Position numbers and translations under genes: made by a program. From the NCBI RefSeq assembly GCF_947502895.1, contig NZ_CANNBM010000002.1:1-64000 (forward strand): a DNA stretch of 64,000 bases, written 5' to 3'. This document shows, piece by piece, positions 8,745 to 17,617 of the stretch (its first letter is position 1; each line of letters begins with the position of its first letter). The DNA is from an uncultured Sulfitobacter sp. (lineage in GTDB: Bacteria; Pseudomonadota; Alphaproteobacteria; Rhodobacterales; Rhodobacteraceae). The notes under the pieces are model-generated. The model made no database searches. It saw only the letters and a program-made list of their open reading frames with translations, and was not told where the DNA came from.

Positions 8745-9584
8745 ATGAAATTCCAAGGCACCGCCGACTATGTCGCAACTGATGATCTGAAAATTGCGGT
8801 GAACGCGGCGGTCCAGCTGGAGCGTCCCTTGCTGGTCAAGGGCGAACCCGGCACAGGCAAGACAGAACTGGCGCGTCAGGTCTCTGCGGCGCTGGGGCTG
8901 CGCATGATCGAATGGAACGTAAAATCCACCACCCGTGCGCAGCAGGGCCTCTATGAATATGACGCCGTCAGCCGCCTGCGTGACAGCCAGCTGGGTGAAG
9001 AAAAAGTCCACGATGTGTCCAACTATATCCGCAAGGGCAAGCTGTGGGAGGCTTTCGAGGCGGGTGAAAAGGTCGTTCTACTGATTGACGAGATCGACAA
9101 AGCCGACATCGAATTCCCCAACGACCTCTTGCAAGAACTTGATAAGATGGAGTTCTTTGTCTACGAGACAGGCGAGACGATCAAGGCGAAGGTCCGCCCG
9201 ATCGTCATCATCACTTCCAACAACGAAAAGGAACTGCCCGACGCCTTTCTGCGCCGCTGTTTCTTCCACTATATCCAGTTTCCCGACATGGAGACCCTCA
9301 AGAAGATCGTCGAGGTCCACCATGCAGGCATCAAGCCAGAGCTTCTGACAACGGCCCTCACTCAATTCTACGAGATCCGCGATCAGCAGGGCCTCAAGAA
9401 AAAGCCGTCGACTTCCGAAGTGATCGACTGGCTTAAGCTACTGCTGGCCGAAGATATGGATGCAGCCGATCTGAAAAAGGACGGCACCTCTGCCTTGCCC
9501 AAACTGCACGGCGCGCTGCTCAAGAACGAGCAGGATGTGCATTTGTTCGAGCGTCTGGCCTTCATGGCGCGCGGCGGGCGGTAA
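8745..9584 (+). CDS. MoxR-family AAA+ ATPase
   Basis: 279 residues. Walker A GEPGTGKTEL (about 33-42), Walker B LLIDEIDKAD (about 113-122) and a sensor region IITSNNEKELPDAFLRRC identify a MoxR/CbbQ-type AAA+ ATPase. These ATPases act as chaperones that activate or load cofactors into partner enzymes, usually with a von Willebrand factor A (VWA) protein. The VWA partner is probably the CoxE-like gene at 11772, about 2.2 kb downstream on the same strand. A small membrane protein follows almost immediately. The client enzyme cannot be named from the sequence. Confidence 0.9.
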   Translation: MKFQGTADYVATDDLKIAVNAAVQLERPLLVKGEPGTGKTELARQVSAALGLRMIEWNVKSTTRAQQGLYEYDAVSRLRDSQLGEEKVHDVSNYIRKGKLWEAFEAGEKVVLLIDEIDKADIEFPNDLLQELDKMEFFVYETGETIKAKVRPIVIITSNNEKELPDAFLRRCFFHYIQFPDMETLKKIVEVHHAGIKPELLTTALTQFYEIRDQQGLKKKPSTSEVIDWLKLLLAEDMDAADLKKDGTSALPKLHGALLKNEQDVHLFERLAFMARGGR

Positions 9585-9588
9585 TTTC

Positions 9589-9963
9589 GTGCGGTGGCCT
9601 GCTCTGATCTACGTGATTGTGATCGGGCCGCTTCACCACCTAGCATCGGTTTTGGCAGCAGTGCCCGCCGCATTGCTGCTACCGCCTGATATTCTGGTGC
9701 AGCTTGCCGTGGCTGTGCCGGTGTTCTGCACCCTTCTGTATTGGGCTGTGCCCGCGCTATTGCGACGTTTGGGCCTGCTTGATCCCGCCTACAGCCTGCT
9801 ACACCTCAGAGTATTGGTGATTGCTGCCGCCCTGTTGATAGCAGCAGCCGTGATCGCGGCCACGGCAATGGGCTATACCACACCAGCCGAAGCGACCGCG
9901 TTGAACCTTGTAGCGCTAATGTGTTTGCACATCTGGCTCATTCGCAAGCATTTGCGCGGCTAA
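9589..9963 (+). CDS. Small four-helix membrane protein, unknown function
   Basis: 124 residues from a GTG at 9589, four bases after the MoxR stop. The whole protein is hydrophobic with about four membrane helices and a short charged C-terminus. I do not recognise a family. The tight spacing behind the MoxR ATPase suggests co-transcription and perhaps a membrane role in the MoxR/VWA system. No good ribosome binding site is visible, so the start is uncertain; a GTG at 9604 is an alternative. Confidence 0.6.
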   Translation: MRWPALIYVIVIGPLHHLASVLAAVPAALLLPPDILVQLAVAVPVFCTLLYWAVPALLRRLGLLDPAYSLLHLRVLVIAAALLIAAAVIAATAMGYTTPAEATALNLVALMCLHIWLIRKHLRG

Positions 9964-10131
9964 CAACTTCCCTACTATCTCATTCAAACTGTGGCTTTTT
10001 CGCGCCACAACCACAGGTCTGCCTTAATCTGTAAAAATTGCCACTATTTTGCCTTAATTGCTCCCTACCGAGGTCGGGTTGAGAGGCGAAAAGATCTCCA
10101 ATTGAAGCTCAAAAGGGCAGGCAGGCAGAGT

Positions 10132-10224
10132 ATGAGTATCCGACACGCACAGTTTGTGCGCGCATCTTTCGTGCGCTTTTCAACATCTTTCGCACTCCGT
10201 TCCATCAACGGTGGCCGTACATGA
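10132..10224 (+). CDS. Possible 30-codon upstream ORF coupled to the lipoprotein gene
   Basis: ATG at 10132 opens a 30-codon basic frame whose TGA overlaps the ATG of the DUF2927 lipoprotein gene (ATGA at 10221). The downstream gene lacks a clear ribosome site of its own, so coupling is conceivable. The peptide has no recognisable similarity and the upstream GCAGGCAGAG is a weak ribosome site, so this may be chance. Confidence 0.25.
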   Translation: MSIRHAQFVRASFVRFSTSFALRSINGGRT

Positions 10225-11579
10225 AGGCCCGCGTTGCCCTTGTGCTGGCGATGGCACTGAACGCATGTACCCCCTCGACAGGGGGACACGTCACCCGTGC
10301 CCTTCCCATCGCTGACAGCACGCTACCGCCGGTCAAGGTCTTTGCGCAGGGACGCCATGCTGGCCCCATTCGTGCAAACAACGATCTGGCGCTTGATTTT
10401 ATCGAGTTGTCTTTCAAACTGGAGAGTGGCCGTGATCTGCCTGTCTTTACGCGTTTCGAAGGACCCGTTACCGTCACAGTGGTCGGAAAACAGCCCCCAT
10501 CGCTGCAACATGATCTCACACGTCTTCTAAAGCGGCTGCGCACCGAAGCGCGTATCGACATCAGCCAGATCAACGCCCCGCGTGCCAACATCACCATCAA
10601 TGCGGTGCCGCGCAAGGAAATCCGCAAGATGCTGCCGCAGGCTGCCTGTTTCGTGGCCCCCAATGTCAGCACACTCGACGAATATCGCAAAGCACGCAAA
10701 AGCAGCAAAACCAATTGGTCTCAGCTGCGCAAACGCACCCAGCTTGCCATCTTCCTGCCCAATGACGTCAGCCCGCAAGAAGTGCGCGATTGCCTGCACG
10801 AAGAACTGGCCCAATCGCTGGGACCGCTGAATGACCTCTACCGTTTGCCCGACAGCGTCTTTAATGACGACAACGTCCATACGGTTCTCACAGGCTTTGA
10901 TATGCTAATGTTGCGGGCCTACTATTCGCCCAAACTGCACAACGGCATGAGCCGTGGACAGGTGGCAGCCACCCTGCCCCATATTCTACGCGAAATTAAT
11001 CCGCGTGGCGAAAACGCCGCCGCCAACTTCGCGACGCGGACGCCAATCCAGTGGAAACGCGCAGTCGAATCCGCTCTTGGTCCCGCATCCTCGCGTCCCG
11101 AACGCCTGAAAGGCGCAAACGAGGCGCTGCGAATTGCAAAAGCGATGGGTTGGCAGGATCAACGCCGCGCATTTGCCCACTATGCTATGGGCCGTGTGAT
11201 CCAGCGCGAGAACCCGAAAGAGGCGCACAAACACTACTCCGCCGCGAAAAAGTTCTACACAGCCACCCCCGGCACACGTCTACACCAAGCCTACGTGGCC
11301 ACCCAGCTGTCGGCTTTTGCCGTCAGTCAGGGTCAGGGTGCCGATGCCCTGCGTCTGATCGCACCGCATGTGGAAACCGCCAAGATGAACGAAAACGCGG
11401 CATTGCTTTCGACGCTCCTGCTGCTACGTGCAGAGGCGCTGGATCTGGAGAACCGCCCCTCCGAAGCACAGGCCGTCCGTATGGACAGTTTGGGCTGGGC
11501 GCGCTACGGATTTGGCTCTGATTGGGCTGTTCGGGCCAAGCTGCGTGAAATCGCGTCGCTCAACCCGCTTAAAGGATAG
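10221..11579 (+). CDS. DUF2927 domain lipoprotein
   Basis: 452 residues. Residues 1-16 form a lipoprotein signal ending in the lipobox LNAC (Cys16). The rest matches the DUF2927 family of alphaproteobacteria by its central TQLAIFLPNDVSPQEVRDCLHEELAQSLGPLND region, with an HEE segment resembling a metallopeptidase-like helix, and a C-terminal part (about 270-440) of helical TPR-like repeats. Function is unknown. It sits between the MoxR ATPase and the VWA gene on the same strand, separated from the former by 257 bases and followed by a 55-residue membrane protein. Confidence 0.8.
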   Translation: MKARVALVLAMALNACTPSTGGHVTRALPIADSTLPPVKVFAQGRHAGPIRANNDLALDFIELSFKLESGRDLPVFTRFEGPVTVTVVGKQPPSLQHDLTRLLKRLRTEARIDISQINAPRANITINAVPRKEIRKMLPQAACFVAPNVSTLDEYRKARKSSKTNWSQLRKRTQLAIFLPNDVSPQEVRDCLHEELAQSLGPLNDLYRLPDSVFNDDNVHTVLTGFDMLMLRAYYSPKLHNGMSRGQVAATLPHILREINPRGENAAANFATRTPIQWKRAVESALGPASSRPERLKGANEALRIAKAMGWQDQRRAFAHYAMGRVIQRENPKEAHKHYSAAKKFYTATPGTRLHQAYVATQLSAFAVSQGQGADALRLIAPHVETAKMNENAALLSTLLLLRAEALDLENRPSEAQAVRMDSLGWARYGFGSDWAVRAKLREIASLNPLKG

Positions 11580-11604
11580 CCCGCACACGCAAAAGGGCAG
11601 ACAC

Positions 11605-11772
11605 ATGATCGTAATCGGCGCGGCGATACTGGGTATTATCATCGGCGGCATGACCGCCCGCAAACGGCGCGGCAACCGCAAGGATATCGCGCAATACGCT
11701 GCGGGCTACGGCATGGCCTTTCTGATCGTCGGCATGTTTGCGACTGTCATCATCGACAGGCTGACCAGCTGA
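11605..11772 (+). CDS. Small two-helix membrane protein
   Basis: 55 residues with two hydrophobic helices separated by a basic loop (TARKRRGNRKD). AAAAGGG precedes the ATG. Its stop overlaps the start of the VWA gene (TGATG), so translation is coupled. I do not recognise the family; its place suggests it is part of the MoxR/VWA unit, for example as a membrane anchor. Confidence 0.7.
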   Translation: MIVIGAAILGIIIGGMTARKRRGNRKDIAQYAAGYGMAFLIVGMFATVIIDRLTS

Positions 11773-12959
11773 TGTTTCTGCCGTTTTTCGAACAGCTCCG
11801 CGCACACAAAGTCCCTGTTTCAATGCGCGAATTCCTCGCTTTTCTTGATGGGATGTCCGCAGGGCTGGCCACCTACGATGTCGATGCCTTCTACTACCTC
11901 GCCCGCGTCAGCATGGTGAAGGACGAGCGGAACATCGACAAATTCGACCAGGCCTTCGCTGCCGCCTTTTCAGGGCTTGAGGCAATCACGATGGAACAGG
12001 TGCTGGAGGCCGTGGACATTCCCGAGGAATGGCTGCGCAAAATGTCCGAAAAGCACCTAAGCGCCGAAGAAAAAGCCGAGATCGAGGCCATGGGCGGTTT
12101 CGAGAAGCTGATGGAGACGCTCAAAGAGCGGCTCAAGGAACAAGAAAAGCGCCATGAGGGCGGCAATAAATGGGTCGGCACAGGTGGCACCTCACCCTTT
12201 GGTGCTTATGGCTACAACCCCGAAGGCGTGCGCATCGGCCAGAAAGAAGGCCGCCACGGCAAGGCCGTCAAAGTCTGGGACAAGCGCGAATTCCGCAATC
12301 TCGACGACAGCGTCGAGCTGGGCACCCGTAACATCAAAGTGGCGCTCAAGCGTTTGCGCCGCTGGGCGCGCGACGGCGCGAATGAAGAGCTGGACCTGAA
12401 CGGCACGATCCGCTCCACCGCCGAGCAGGGCTATCTGGATGTAAAAACCCGTCCCGAGCGGCGCAATGCTGTGAAAGTGCTGCTGTTTCTCGACGTGGGC
12501 GGCTCCATGGACCCGCATATCAAAGTGGTGGAAGAGCTGTTTTCTGCCGCGCGCTCCGAATTCAAGCACATGGAGTACTTTTACTTCCATAACTGCCTAT
12601 ACGAAGGCGTATGGCGCGACAATCGCCGCCGCTGGGATGCCCAGACACCCACACATGAAATCCTGCGCACCTATGGCCCCGATTACCGCTGTATCTTTGT
12701 CGGTGATGCAAGCATGTCGCCCTACGAGATCGCATATCCCGGTGGTGCGAACGAGCATTGGAACCCCGAAGCAGGCTCTGTCTGGCTCAACCGTGCGCGC
12801 GAGCAGTGGAAATCAAACCTCTGGATCAACCCGATCCCCGAAAAATACTGGTCCTACACCCAGTCGATTACCATGATTCAGGAAATTTTTGGCCAAGACG
12901 CAATGGTGCCCATGACCCTCGAAGGGCTGTCACGCGGAATGAAAACACTCACCCGCTAG
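11772..12959 (+). CDS. VWA domain protein, CoxE-like
   Basis: 395 residues. The N-terminal half resembles CoxE-type proteins, with a charged helical region (about 90-130) and a glycine-rich linker. The VWA domain begins near residue 235; its metal site reads DVGGS (Asp241, Gly243, Ser245) instead of the canonical DxSxS, a variation typical of this COG3825-like branch. VWA proteins of this kind pair with MoxR ATPases to mature or activate an enzyme. The likely partner is the MoxR gene at 8745. The start overlaps the preceding small membrane gene. Confidence 0.87.
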   Translation: MFLPFFEQLRAHKVPVSMREFLAFLDGMSAGLATYDVDAFYYLARVSMVKDERNIDKFDQAFAAAFSGLEAITMEQVLEAVDIPEEWLRKMSEKHLSAEEKAEIEAMGGFEKLMETLKERLKEQEKRHEGGNKWVGTGGTSPFGAYGYNPEGVRIGQKEGRHGKAVKVWDKREFRNLDDSVELGTRNIKVALKRLRRWARDGANEELDLNGTIRSTAEQGYLDVKTRPERRNAVKVLLFLDVGGSMDPHIKVVEELFSAARSEFKHMEYFYFHNCLYEGVWRDNRRRWDAQTPTHEILRTYGPDYRCIFVGDASMSPYEIAYPGGANEHWNPEAGSVWLNRAREQWKSNLWINPIPEKYWSYTQSITMIQEIFGQDAMVPMTLEGLSRGMKTLTR

Positions 12960-12991
12960 ACGCAGACGCGACCCTGCCCTAACGTGTTGGC

Positions 12992-14152
12992 ATGTCAGAC
13001 GCGCCCCATATTTCCGTTGATCCTGCCGCATTCGCTGCAGACCCTTATCCCGTGCTTGCCCGTATGCGCGCTACAGCGCCTATCGCCTACGTGCCCGAAC
13101 TGGGCGCAACCCTGCTGACCAAGCGCGACACAATCCACCGCGAGGAAAAGCGCATTGCGACGTTTTCTTCCGTCCAACCCGGTGGACTGATGGAAAAGAT
13201 CATGGGCCTCAACATGATGCGCCGTGATGGTGCGCCCCATATGGAAGAGCGCAAGATGCTTTTCCCCGCCCTCAGCCCGCGCACAGTGGTCGATCACTGG
13301 ACCCCGATCTTTGAGCAAATCGTCGCCGCCAAGCTGGATGAGATCGCTCCGCTGGGCGCGTGTGATCTGGTGCGCGACTTTGCCATGCCTGTCTGTGGGT
13401 CCGCCTTGTGTGCGATGACGGGCCTTACCAATATGACCCCGCACGAAATGGACCGCGCCAGCCAGCAGATGCTGGATGCTGTCGCAAACTACATCGCCGA
13501 TCCGCAGATCGACAAAGACGGCTTTGCCCGCAGCGCCGAAGTAGATGTCTTTATCGATGCGCGGCTAGAGCAATTGCGCGATGCGCCCGATCCGTCGATC
13601 CTATCGGTCTTATCGCGCGCAGGTATGCAGCGACCCTCCATAGGGGCGAATGTCAAAGTCATCATCGGTGGTGGCCAGAATGAGCCACGCGATGCACTGG
13701 CAGGCATGGTAGCAGCCCTGCTGGCCCACCCTGAGCAACACGCGCAGATCACATCAGGCGCGCGCAGCTACACCGATGCTTTTCGTGAATATACGCGCCT
13801 CGAGGCGCCGATCCAAATGACCCCGCGCATGATCGCGCGCACCGATACCGTCGATGGCGTGACCTTTGAACAAGGCGACCGCGTTTTTCTAATGTACAGC
13901 TCGGCCTGCCGTGACGAGGACGTGTTCGAACGCTCCGACCAGTTCGACATCACCCGCGACACCTCCCAAGCCATCCCTTTTGGCGCGGGGCCGCATTTCT
14001 GTGCAGGGGCTGCCGCCTCGCGTGCTTTGGTGGCGCAGGTTGCAGCCCCCGCATTGTTTGACCGCTTGAAAGGCCTGCGTCTCGATGGGCCCGTCACGTC
14101 ACACGGCTGGGCCTTCCGCGGCCCGTTGCGCGTTCCTGTCGCATGGGGCTAA
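12992..14152 (+). CDS. Cytochrome P450
   Basis: 386-residue soluble bacterial P450. The haem-binding loop FGAGPHFCAG places the proximal cysteine at 337, and EYTRLEAPIQ carries the ExxR motif. The I-helix reads GGGQNEPRDAL: the usual acid-threonine pair of the AGxE/DTT motif is replaced by Asn-Glu. This alters the proton-relay positions and may indicate unusual oxygen chemistry. No ferredoxin or reductase is next to it. It begins 32 bases after the VWA gene, so it may be read from the same promoter. Substrate unknown. Confidence 0.92.
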   Translation: MSDAPHISVDPAAFAADPYPVLARMRATAPIAYVPELGATLLTKRDTIHREEKRIATFSSVQPGGLMEKIMGLNMMRRDGAPHMEERKMLFPALSPRTVVDHWTPIFEQIVAAKLDEIAPLGACDLVRDFAMPVCGSALCAMTGLTNMTPHEMDRASQQMLDAVANYIADPQIDKDGFARSAEVDVFIDARLEQLRDAPDPSILSVLSRAGMQRPSIGANVKVIIGGGQNEPRDALAGMVAALLAHPEQHAQITSGARSYTDAFREYTRLEAPIQMTPRMIARTDTVDGVTFEQGDRVFLMYSSACRDEDVFERSDQFDITRDTSQAIPFGAGPHFCAGAAASRALVAQVAAPALFDRLKGLRLDGPVTSHGWAFRGPLRVPVAWG

Positions 14153-14192
14153 GCCCCCTTGCCGTGGGCTGAATTCCAACCATATTAGGCTT

Positions 14193-14876
14193 ATGTTCAA
14201 AGTCCTCCCCATTCTGCTTGCCGTGCTTTACGGTCTTGTCATGTACCGCTTCTCCGTTTGGCGCACAGGGCGGGAGCTGGACGAGCAGTCAACCGTTTTG
14301 GCCGATCCCAAACTGGTCGAGATGAGCAAACAGATGGCCAAGGCCCTCGATTTGCCCCGCATCAATGTCCATATTTACGAAATCGAGCCTGTGAATGGTC
14401 TCGCCGCTCCAGACGGTCGCATCTTTATTACCCGCGGCTTTTACAACAAATTCCGCGCAGGCGAAGTGACCGCGCAAGAGCTGGCATCCGTCATCGCACA
14501 TGAATTGGGCCACGTCGCCTTGGGCCATTCGCGCCGCCGCATGATAGACTTTTCGGGCCAGAACGCCATGCGCGCAGCCTTGGGCATGGTGCTTAGCCGT
14601 TTTATCCCCGGCGTTGGGGTCTGGATCGCTAATGCGCTCACCAGCCTGCTGGCCGCGAAACTAAGCCGTGTGGATGAATACGAGGCAGACGCCTATGCCG
14701 CCGCGCTGTTGACCAAAGCAGGGATCGGAATTGGCCCGCAGATCACCCTGTTTGAAAAGCTGGACGCGCTGACCAAGTCCAGCGGAGGTCGCGCACCCGC
14801 ATGGCTGATGAGCCATCCCAAGACCGAAGATCGCATTTCCGCCCTTAACAAGATGCAGGCACGTTGGAACAGCTAA
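14193..14876 (+). CDS. M48 family metalloprotease
   Basis: 227 residues with an N-terminal membrane anchor (about 1-20), the zinc motif HELGH in VIAHELGHVALGH (near residue 107), and the downstream glutamate in DEYEADAYA. This matches the short M48 peptidases related to HtpX and Oma1, probably active at the periplasmic face of the inner membrane. The ATG at 14193 is chosen because the upstream frame overlaps the P450 gene; no strong ribosome site is visible. It may be co-transcribed with the P450. Confidence 0.87.
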   Translation: MFKVLPILLAVLYGLVMYRFSVWRTGRELDEQSTVLADPKLVEMSKQMAKALDLPRINVHIYEIEPVNGLAAPDGRIFITRGFYNKFRAGEVTAQELASVIAHELGHVALGHSRRRMIDFSGQNAMRAALGMVLSRFIPGVGVWIANALTSLLAAKLSRVDEYEADAYAAALLTKAGIGIGPQITLFEKLDALTKSSGGRAPAWLMSHPKTEDRISALNKMQARWNS

Positions 14877-14911
14877 TTCAATGGGTTACGAGATCTTGGT
14901 AAAGTAACGCC

Positions 14912-15457
14912 TTAACTCTGGCTCATCGCCTTGCCCAATCGGGGAAGCCGCGCTTTTTTCATCAAAGACCGCAGGTTCCAGTCTTCTCCGGACAGCCTGC
15001 GCGCCTCGCGCACAACCGCCTCTCCTACGCCGCCGACGATTTGCGGATCGGATCGGAAATACTCCAGCAGAAACAGGTCAGGATCGAGGCGCGTCAGGCC
15101 TTCTTCCGCCAGAATATTACGCGGGAAATCTTTGGCGTTCATCGTAACGATCACATCTGCATTGCCCGACACCGCAGCGGCCAATACGTGAATGTCATTC
15201 TCGTCAGGCAGCCACAGCCGTGTCTCCAGCCCCAGATGGCGTGACACACTCGCATTTGGAAACGCGGCTTGCGCCATCGCCACTTCACCGCGCGCAATTG
15301 TCTCGCCTTGCGGTCCCAGCTTGCGTGCCGCCAGCGCCCATTCCTCAAGGATGCGATCCGACCACAGGGGCGTATATAAACCCGCACGCGCCACGCCCAG
15401 CAACATCTCCCGCATCACGGTGGGGTAGATCACACAGGCGTCAAGCAGTGCTTTCAT
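14912..15457 (-). CDS. PIN domain nuclease, RSP_2648 family
   Basis: 181 residues of PIN-domain type. The acidic active-site residues are in place: Asp6 (LLDAC), Glu38/39 (ILEEW), Asp88 (DENDIH) and Asp101/Asp110 (DVIVTMNAKD). PIN proteins are metal-dependent ribonucleases, often toxins, but there is no antitoxin gene here. The gene starts four bases after the stop of an RNA methyltransferase gene, the same pair known in Rhodobacter as RSP_2647/RSP_2648. A housekeeping RNA-processing role is therefore more likely than a toxin role. Confidence 0.85.
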   Translation of the reverse strand: MKALLDACVIYPTVMREMLLGVARAGLYTPLWSDRILEEWALAARKLGPQGETIARGEVAMAQAAFPNASVSRHLGLETRLWLPDENDIHVLAAAVSGNADVIVTMNAKDFPRNILAEEGLTRLDPDLFLLEYFRSDPQIVGGVGEAVVREARRLSGEDWNLRSLMKKARLPRLGKAMSQS

Positions 15458-15461
15458 CGCG

Positions 15462-16673
15462 CTACAGGTGGAAAAACAGAGATTTCAGATAGCCGGTTTC
15501 TGCAAGCTGCGGCAGTTGCGGATGGTCCGCCCCGGCAAATCCGGTATGGATCAGCGAGGGCCGCCGACCTGCCCGCCCGATGCCACGCACCGATGCAACC
15601 CGAAACGCCATCAGGTCCGCCGCATGGGAGCATGAACAAAGCCCGAGAACACCACCCTGCGCCACCAATGGTGCCGCCAGCCGTGCAATCCGCTCATAAG
15701 CGCGCAAACCTGCCTCCAATGCGGGCTTTGCAGGGGCAAATGCCGGCGGGTCGCAAATGACCACATCAAATTCCGCACCCTCGGCCCGCAACGCGGTGAG
15801 CACGTCAAAAGCATCGCCTTGGCGGATGCTGACACGGTCCGACACCCCCATGGCCGCGGCCCCCTGCTCGGCCAATGCCAGCGCAGGACCAGAGCCGTCG
15901 ACGCAAAGCGCAGATGCCGCCCCACCGGCAACCGCCGCCAGACCAAAGCCACCAACGTGCGAAAACACATCCAGCACGCGCGCACCGCGCGACAGGCTGG
16001 CAGCAAAGGCTTGGTTCGGGCGCTGGTCATAGAAAATACCGGTCTTCTGACCGCCGGTCAGATCGGCCATATAAGTGGCACCGTTCATCTGAACAGACAC
16101 AGGGCCATCAGGTGCGGCCCCCGCCAGAACGCCGCTCACGTCGTCCAGCCCTTCAAGGCTGCGCGTGCGACCTGCCGCGTTCTTCAGTACATTCGTCACA
16201 CCTGTCACGTCGATCAGTGCTTGGGTGAGCGGCGCGATCAGCGCGTCGGACCATGCTGCGTTAGGCTGGATCACACAAGTATCGCCAAAACGGTCGATGA
16301 TTACACCAGGTAGCCCGTCCGCCTCGGCATGGACAAGACGGTAAAAAGGCGCGTCATACATCCGTTCGCGCAGCGCAAGCGCACGGCGCAAATGCCCCGC
16401 CATCCACGCAGCGTCAATGGTCGCCTCTGGATCGGGATCCATCATACGTGCGATGATCTTGGAGTTGGTGTTTACCGTCACCACCCCCAGAGGCTGGCGC
16501 AGGCTGTCTTCCAGCACCGCTATCGCACCGGGCGCAAGGCCTTTTGTACGGCGGTCTGTGACCAGCTCGTTTGCATAAACCCAAGGCGCACCATGACGAA
16601 TGGCGCGCGCGTTGGCCTTTGGCATAAGGCGTACAACGGGGAGCGGGGCGGATGTGGGAAAGGGCGCTGTCAT
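15462..16673 (-). CDS. RlmI-like RNA methyltransferase, RSP_2647 family
   Basis: 403 residues. The N-terminal region (about 15-90) is a PUA RNA-binding domain (RAIRHGAPWVYANEL). The C-terminal half is a Rossmann S-adenosylmethionine methyltransferase with VLDVFSHVGGFG (motif I) and VVICDPPAF, the catalytic motif of RlmI/RlmK-type 23S rRNA 5-methylcytosine enzymes. It is followed by a PIN nuclease after four bases and preceded by a lipoprotein gene 39 bases away, so these form one transcription unit. The exact RNA position modified is not known. Confidence 0.87.
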   Translation of the reverse strand: MTAPFPTSAPLPVVRLMPKANARAIRHGAPWVYANELVTDRRTKGLAPGAIAVLEDSLRQPLGVVTVNTNSKIIARMMDPDPEATIDAAWMAGHLRRALALRERMYDAPFYRLVHAEADGLPGVIIDRFGDTCVIQPNAAWSDALIAPLTQALIDVTGVTNVLKNAAGRTRSLEGLDDVSGVLAGAAPDGPVSVQMNGATYMADLTGGQKTGIFYDQRPNQAFAASLSRGARVLDVFSHVGGFGLAAVAGGAASALCVDGSGPALALAEQGAAAMGVSDRVSIRQGDAFDVLTALRAEGAEFDVVICDPPAFAPAKPALEAGLRAYERIARLAAPLVAQGGVLGLCSCSHAADLMAFRVASVRGIGRAGRRPSLIHTGFAGADHPQLPQLAETGYLKSLFFHL

Positions 16674-16712
16674 AGCGCCCTTCCCTAATCTGTTAATCTG
16701 GCGATGGAAAGC

Positions 16713-17450
16713 TCAGAGTCTGTTGACCAGTTGGTAAAAGCCCAGAGATGCATTCTTAAATCCATCCGGCTCGGTCATTTCCTGACGGATCACTTCGGCC
16801 AAGTGGCCAGAGATACGAACCTTCTGGGTTAGGCCACGGGCCTCGGCGCTGATCGCCTGCTGGCCTCCGAATGCTTCCAGATCGCTTTCGATGCGGCGCG
16901 GCTCGGACAGGAATTCACCAGTGCGGGCATCACGCAGAACCATCTTGAAAACGATGTGGTGAACGCCGCCAACCGTATAGCGCGCCTTTTCGCTGAGCGC
17001 GTGGAAGCGAACAACTTCGACATCGAGGATCACAGGAACGGGACCATTAAACCCCGAGGTGCCTGCGGCCATCGCATCATGCATGATTTTGGATACCTGC
17101 GCATGGCGGTTGCCCATAGGGTCCTCGCGCCAAACAATATCACCACCCGGGTAATAGCGGTTGGCCTCGGAGACGCGCAGCGAGGTCGGAACACGCACGT
17201 TGATCTGGGCCACGTTGATCTGACGCAGGATCGCTTCGGGCAGAATTGTGCGTGGCTGCTGCTGCTGGGTCGAGACGGTGCGCACGGTGCGGGTAGCACC
17301 CGGCTGAGCGACAGCTTCAACATCTTTTTGTGAGAATGAAATAGGCGCAGGCGCTTCAAAGGGGGCGTCGCGTGTCACGACATCCGAAGCACCACAGGCG
17401 CTCAATGCCGCTCCAATGCTTAATGCACATGCAAGTTTGATCATCTTCAT
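16713..17450 (-). CDS. Lipoprotein, probably DUF6778 family
   Basis: 245 residues. An AGGAG lies 8 bases before the ATG at 17450, which decides this start over the GTG one codon upstream. A signal sequence ends in the lipobox SAC (Cys19). The mature part has a QQQQ-rich linker near residue 65 and a mixed alpha-beta domain (about 80-220) ending in EVIRQEMTEPDGFKNASLGFY. I associate it with DUF6778, a family of Rhodobacterales lipoproteins, but not with certainty. Function unknown. It is read together with the downstream RNA methyltransferase. Confidence 0.7.
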   Translation of the reverse strand: MKMIKLACALSIGAALSACGASDVVTRDAPFEAPAPISFSQKDVEAVAQPGATRTVRTVSTQQQQPRTILPEAILRQINVAQINVRVPTSLRVSEANRYYPGGDIVWREDPMGNRHAQVSKIMHDAMAAGTSGFNGPVPVILDVEVVRFHALSEKARYTVGGVHHIVFKMVLRDARTGEFLSEPRRIESDLEAFGGQQAISAEARGLTQKVRISGHLAEVIRQEMTEPDGFKNASLGFYQLVNRL

Positions 17451-17617
17451 CACAGGTACTCCTCAGGTCGACGGACCTTGAACTCGTTACAAGTGATGGT
17501 TTGCCCCCCGATTGAGGCAGGTTTGAGACAAATTCGCGCCAGAGTTGGTGCAAATTAATGGAATTAACCGTTTCTTCAGGTTTCCCTTGCGTCAGTAATT
17601 CCGGCGTTAATCGCAAA

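Noticed and set aside
14912..15457. PIN gene as a toxin of a toxin-antitoxin pair
   Set aside because: No antitoxin-sized gene precedes it; it is coupled to an RNA methyltransferase instead.
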